DNA from: Splendidivirga corallicola | GTDB taxonomy: Bacteria; Bacteroidota; Bacteroidia; Cytophagales; Cyclobacteriaceae | Assembly (NCBI GenBank): GCA_030442035.1 | Contig: JAUJEA010000010.1 | Span: 1-64,000, forward strand | Direction of reading: 5' to 3' | DNA: 64,000 bases | Shown: positions 63,259 to 64,000 of the stretch, piece after piece | Layout of the letters: each line of letters starts with the position of its first letter | How positions within the stretch are numbered: the stretch's first letter is position 1 | Translations under genes and position numbers: made by a program | Notes under the pieces: model-generated | The model's input: only the letters and a program-made list of their open reading frames with translations | Databases searched by the model: none | What the model was told of the DNA's origin: nothing

Positions 63259-63900
63259 CTATTCTGTCACACCACCGTATTCATCAGGATTCACTGCTTT
63301 GTATAGGAGAGCAGCTAAAATCCCTCCAGCAAAATTTCCTACCAGGAACACCCAGATATTGGCCCAGGAACTCAATCCCATGAGTGAAATTCCGGTTGCT
63401 ACCGCAGGATTATAGGCACCACCTGAGATGGCTCCACCAGCGTAAGCCCCAACGCATACTGTAAAACCAATAGCCAGGCCAAAATAAGAATTACCGGCAC
63501 TCTTATTTGAAGTGGCTACATTGAGCACAACAAAACAAAGGGCAAAAGTGAACAGTAATTCATTTAGGATAGCGGGACCAATTTCGATGGTACCTGCAGC
63601 TACTTCCGGGCCACCTTTCAGGTAATCAACAGCAAAAGCTGCTAATGAAGCACCTATTACCTGCGAGATCATATAAGGTGCCACATCTTTAGCATCACAC
63701 TTACCCCTCATCCAAACGGCAAGGGTTACAGCGGGATTATAGTGTCCTCCGGATATTGGTCCACCAGCATATACCATAATCATTAATGTACTACCAATGG
63801 CCAGTGCTGCCATGGCTCCTGCACCAGGGTCGATCACTGTGAGTCCGATTACAAGCACCAAAAAAAAGGTGCCTACAAGCTCAACTAAATAATTTTTCAT
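63259..63900 (-). CDS. Aquaporin (MIP family) with altered selectivity-filter position
   Basis: A 213-residue major intrinsic protein with six membrane segments. Both NPA half-helix motifs are present: GGHYNPAVTLAV near 55 and GGAYNPAVATGI near 170. In most aquaporins and glycerol facilitators the residue directly after the second NPA is arginine, part of the ar/R filter; here it is valine. The pore should therefore be wider or less charged, and may pass solutes such as ammonia, urea or small uncharged molecules. That is inference. It faces dpaL convergently. About 100 bases of its upstream region are in the window; no clear promoter is seen. Confidence 0.92.
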   Translation of the reverse strand: MKNYLVELVGTFFLVLVIGLTVIDPGAGAMAALAIGSTLMIMVYAGGPISGGHYNPAVTLAVWMRGKCDAKDVAPYMISQVIGASLAAFAVDYLKGGPEVAAGTIEIGPAILNELLFTFALCFVVLNVATSNKSAGNSYFGLAIGFTVCVGAYAGGAISGGAYNPAVATGISLMGLSSWANIWVFLVGNFAGGILAALLYKAVNPDEYGGVTE

Positions 63901-64000
63901 AGATAAAAAGGTTTAGGTTAAAATGTTTTAATTAATATTAGTTCCGGGAAAAATTCAGTAAATTGTAAAAGAGGACAAATAGATGATCCGGAGGGGATCA

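Overview
The window reads as a chromosomal segment of a Bacteroidota bacterium, most likely order Cytophagales; the genus cannot be named from sequence alone. The evidence is a PorP/SprF-family protein, T9SS C-terminal sorting domains of both the type A and the gliding (type B) kind, several FtsX/MacB-like permeases of about 800 residues, a LytS/LytTR two-component pair, a DUF1800/DUF1501 pair, a TonB-dependent receptor, a GlnS of bacterial type, and TAnnTTTG-like -7 promoter boxes. Base composition is AT-rich and fairly even. I see no tRNA, rRNA, CRISPR array, prophage or complete insertion sequence.

Layout. 1-1508: a membrane-anchored EF-hand protein and repeats. 1515-8756: a cobalamin riboswitch followed by a collinear B12 uptake and nucleotide-loop assembly locus: BtuB-like receptor, DUF6580-like membrane protein, cobU, a Dph6-like PP-loop ATPase, cobT, cobS, cobC. 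9027-10089: a reverse-order toxin-antitoxin pair and a small membrane protein. 10295-15000: lgt, a SnoaL-like secreted protein, a membrane-anchored AraC regulator and a MATE exporter. 15155-21283: a giant alpha-2-macroglobulin with an intact CxEQ thioester motif. 21467-27000: small enzymes, an FtsX permease, and a DUF4142-cupredoxin pair. 27304-30868: an outer-membrane barrel-like protein with a large repeat-bearing lipoprotein. 30900-32484: SDR and membrane protein divergent from an HxlR regulator. 32608-38087: FtsX permease, PadR, HAAS-like membrane protein and a DUF6544-like protein. 38413-46225: a T9SS/gliding cluster (VCBS/ASPIC cargo, PorP, PorE-like OmpA protein, lipoprotein). 46301-52209: orphan response regulator, LytTR protein, M1 peptidase, truncated permease and a LytS/LytTR two-component system. 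52349-56912: DUF72, aldo/keto reductase, DUF2461, glnS. 57659-63900: DUF1800/DUF1501 pair, a small acidic protein, diaminopropionate ammonia-lyase and an aquaporin with an unusual filter position.

The most unexpected structure is not a gene. Many intergenic spaces are filled by at least four families of short, imperfect, often inverted repeats: an 8-bp GTGTTAAA unit; a block built on GAATTTCAAATGACGAATTA; a 7-bp CAGGTNT unit within roughly 140-bp palindromic elements that have related ends; and a GAGTTTT unit. They often begin within about 10 bases of a stop codon and run up to, or even supply, the next ATG. In cobU they appear to encode the last residues.

The B12 locus probably works as one salvage route: the riboswitch senses cobalamin, BtuB and the DUF6580 protein bring corrinoid in, and CobU, CobT, CobS and CobC complete the lower ligand. 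The role of the embedded PP-loop ATPase is open and is the best functional lead in the window.
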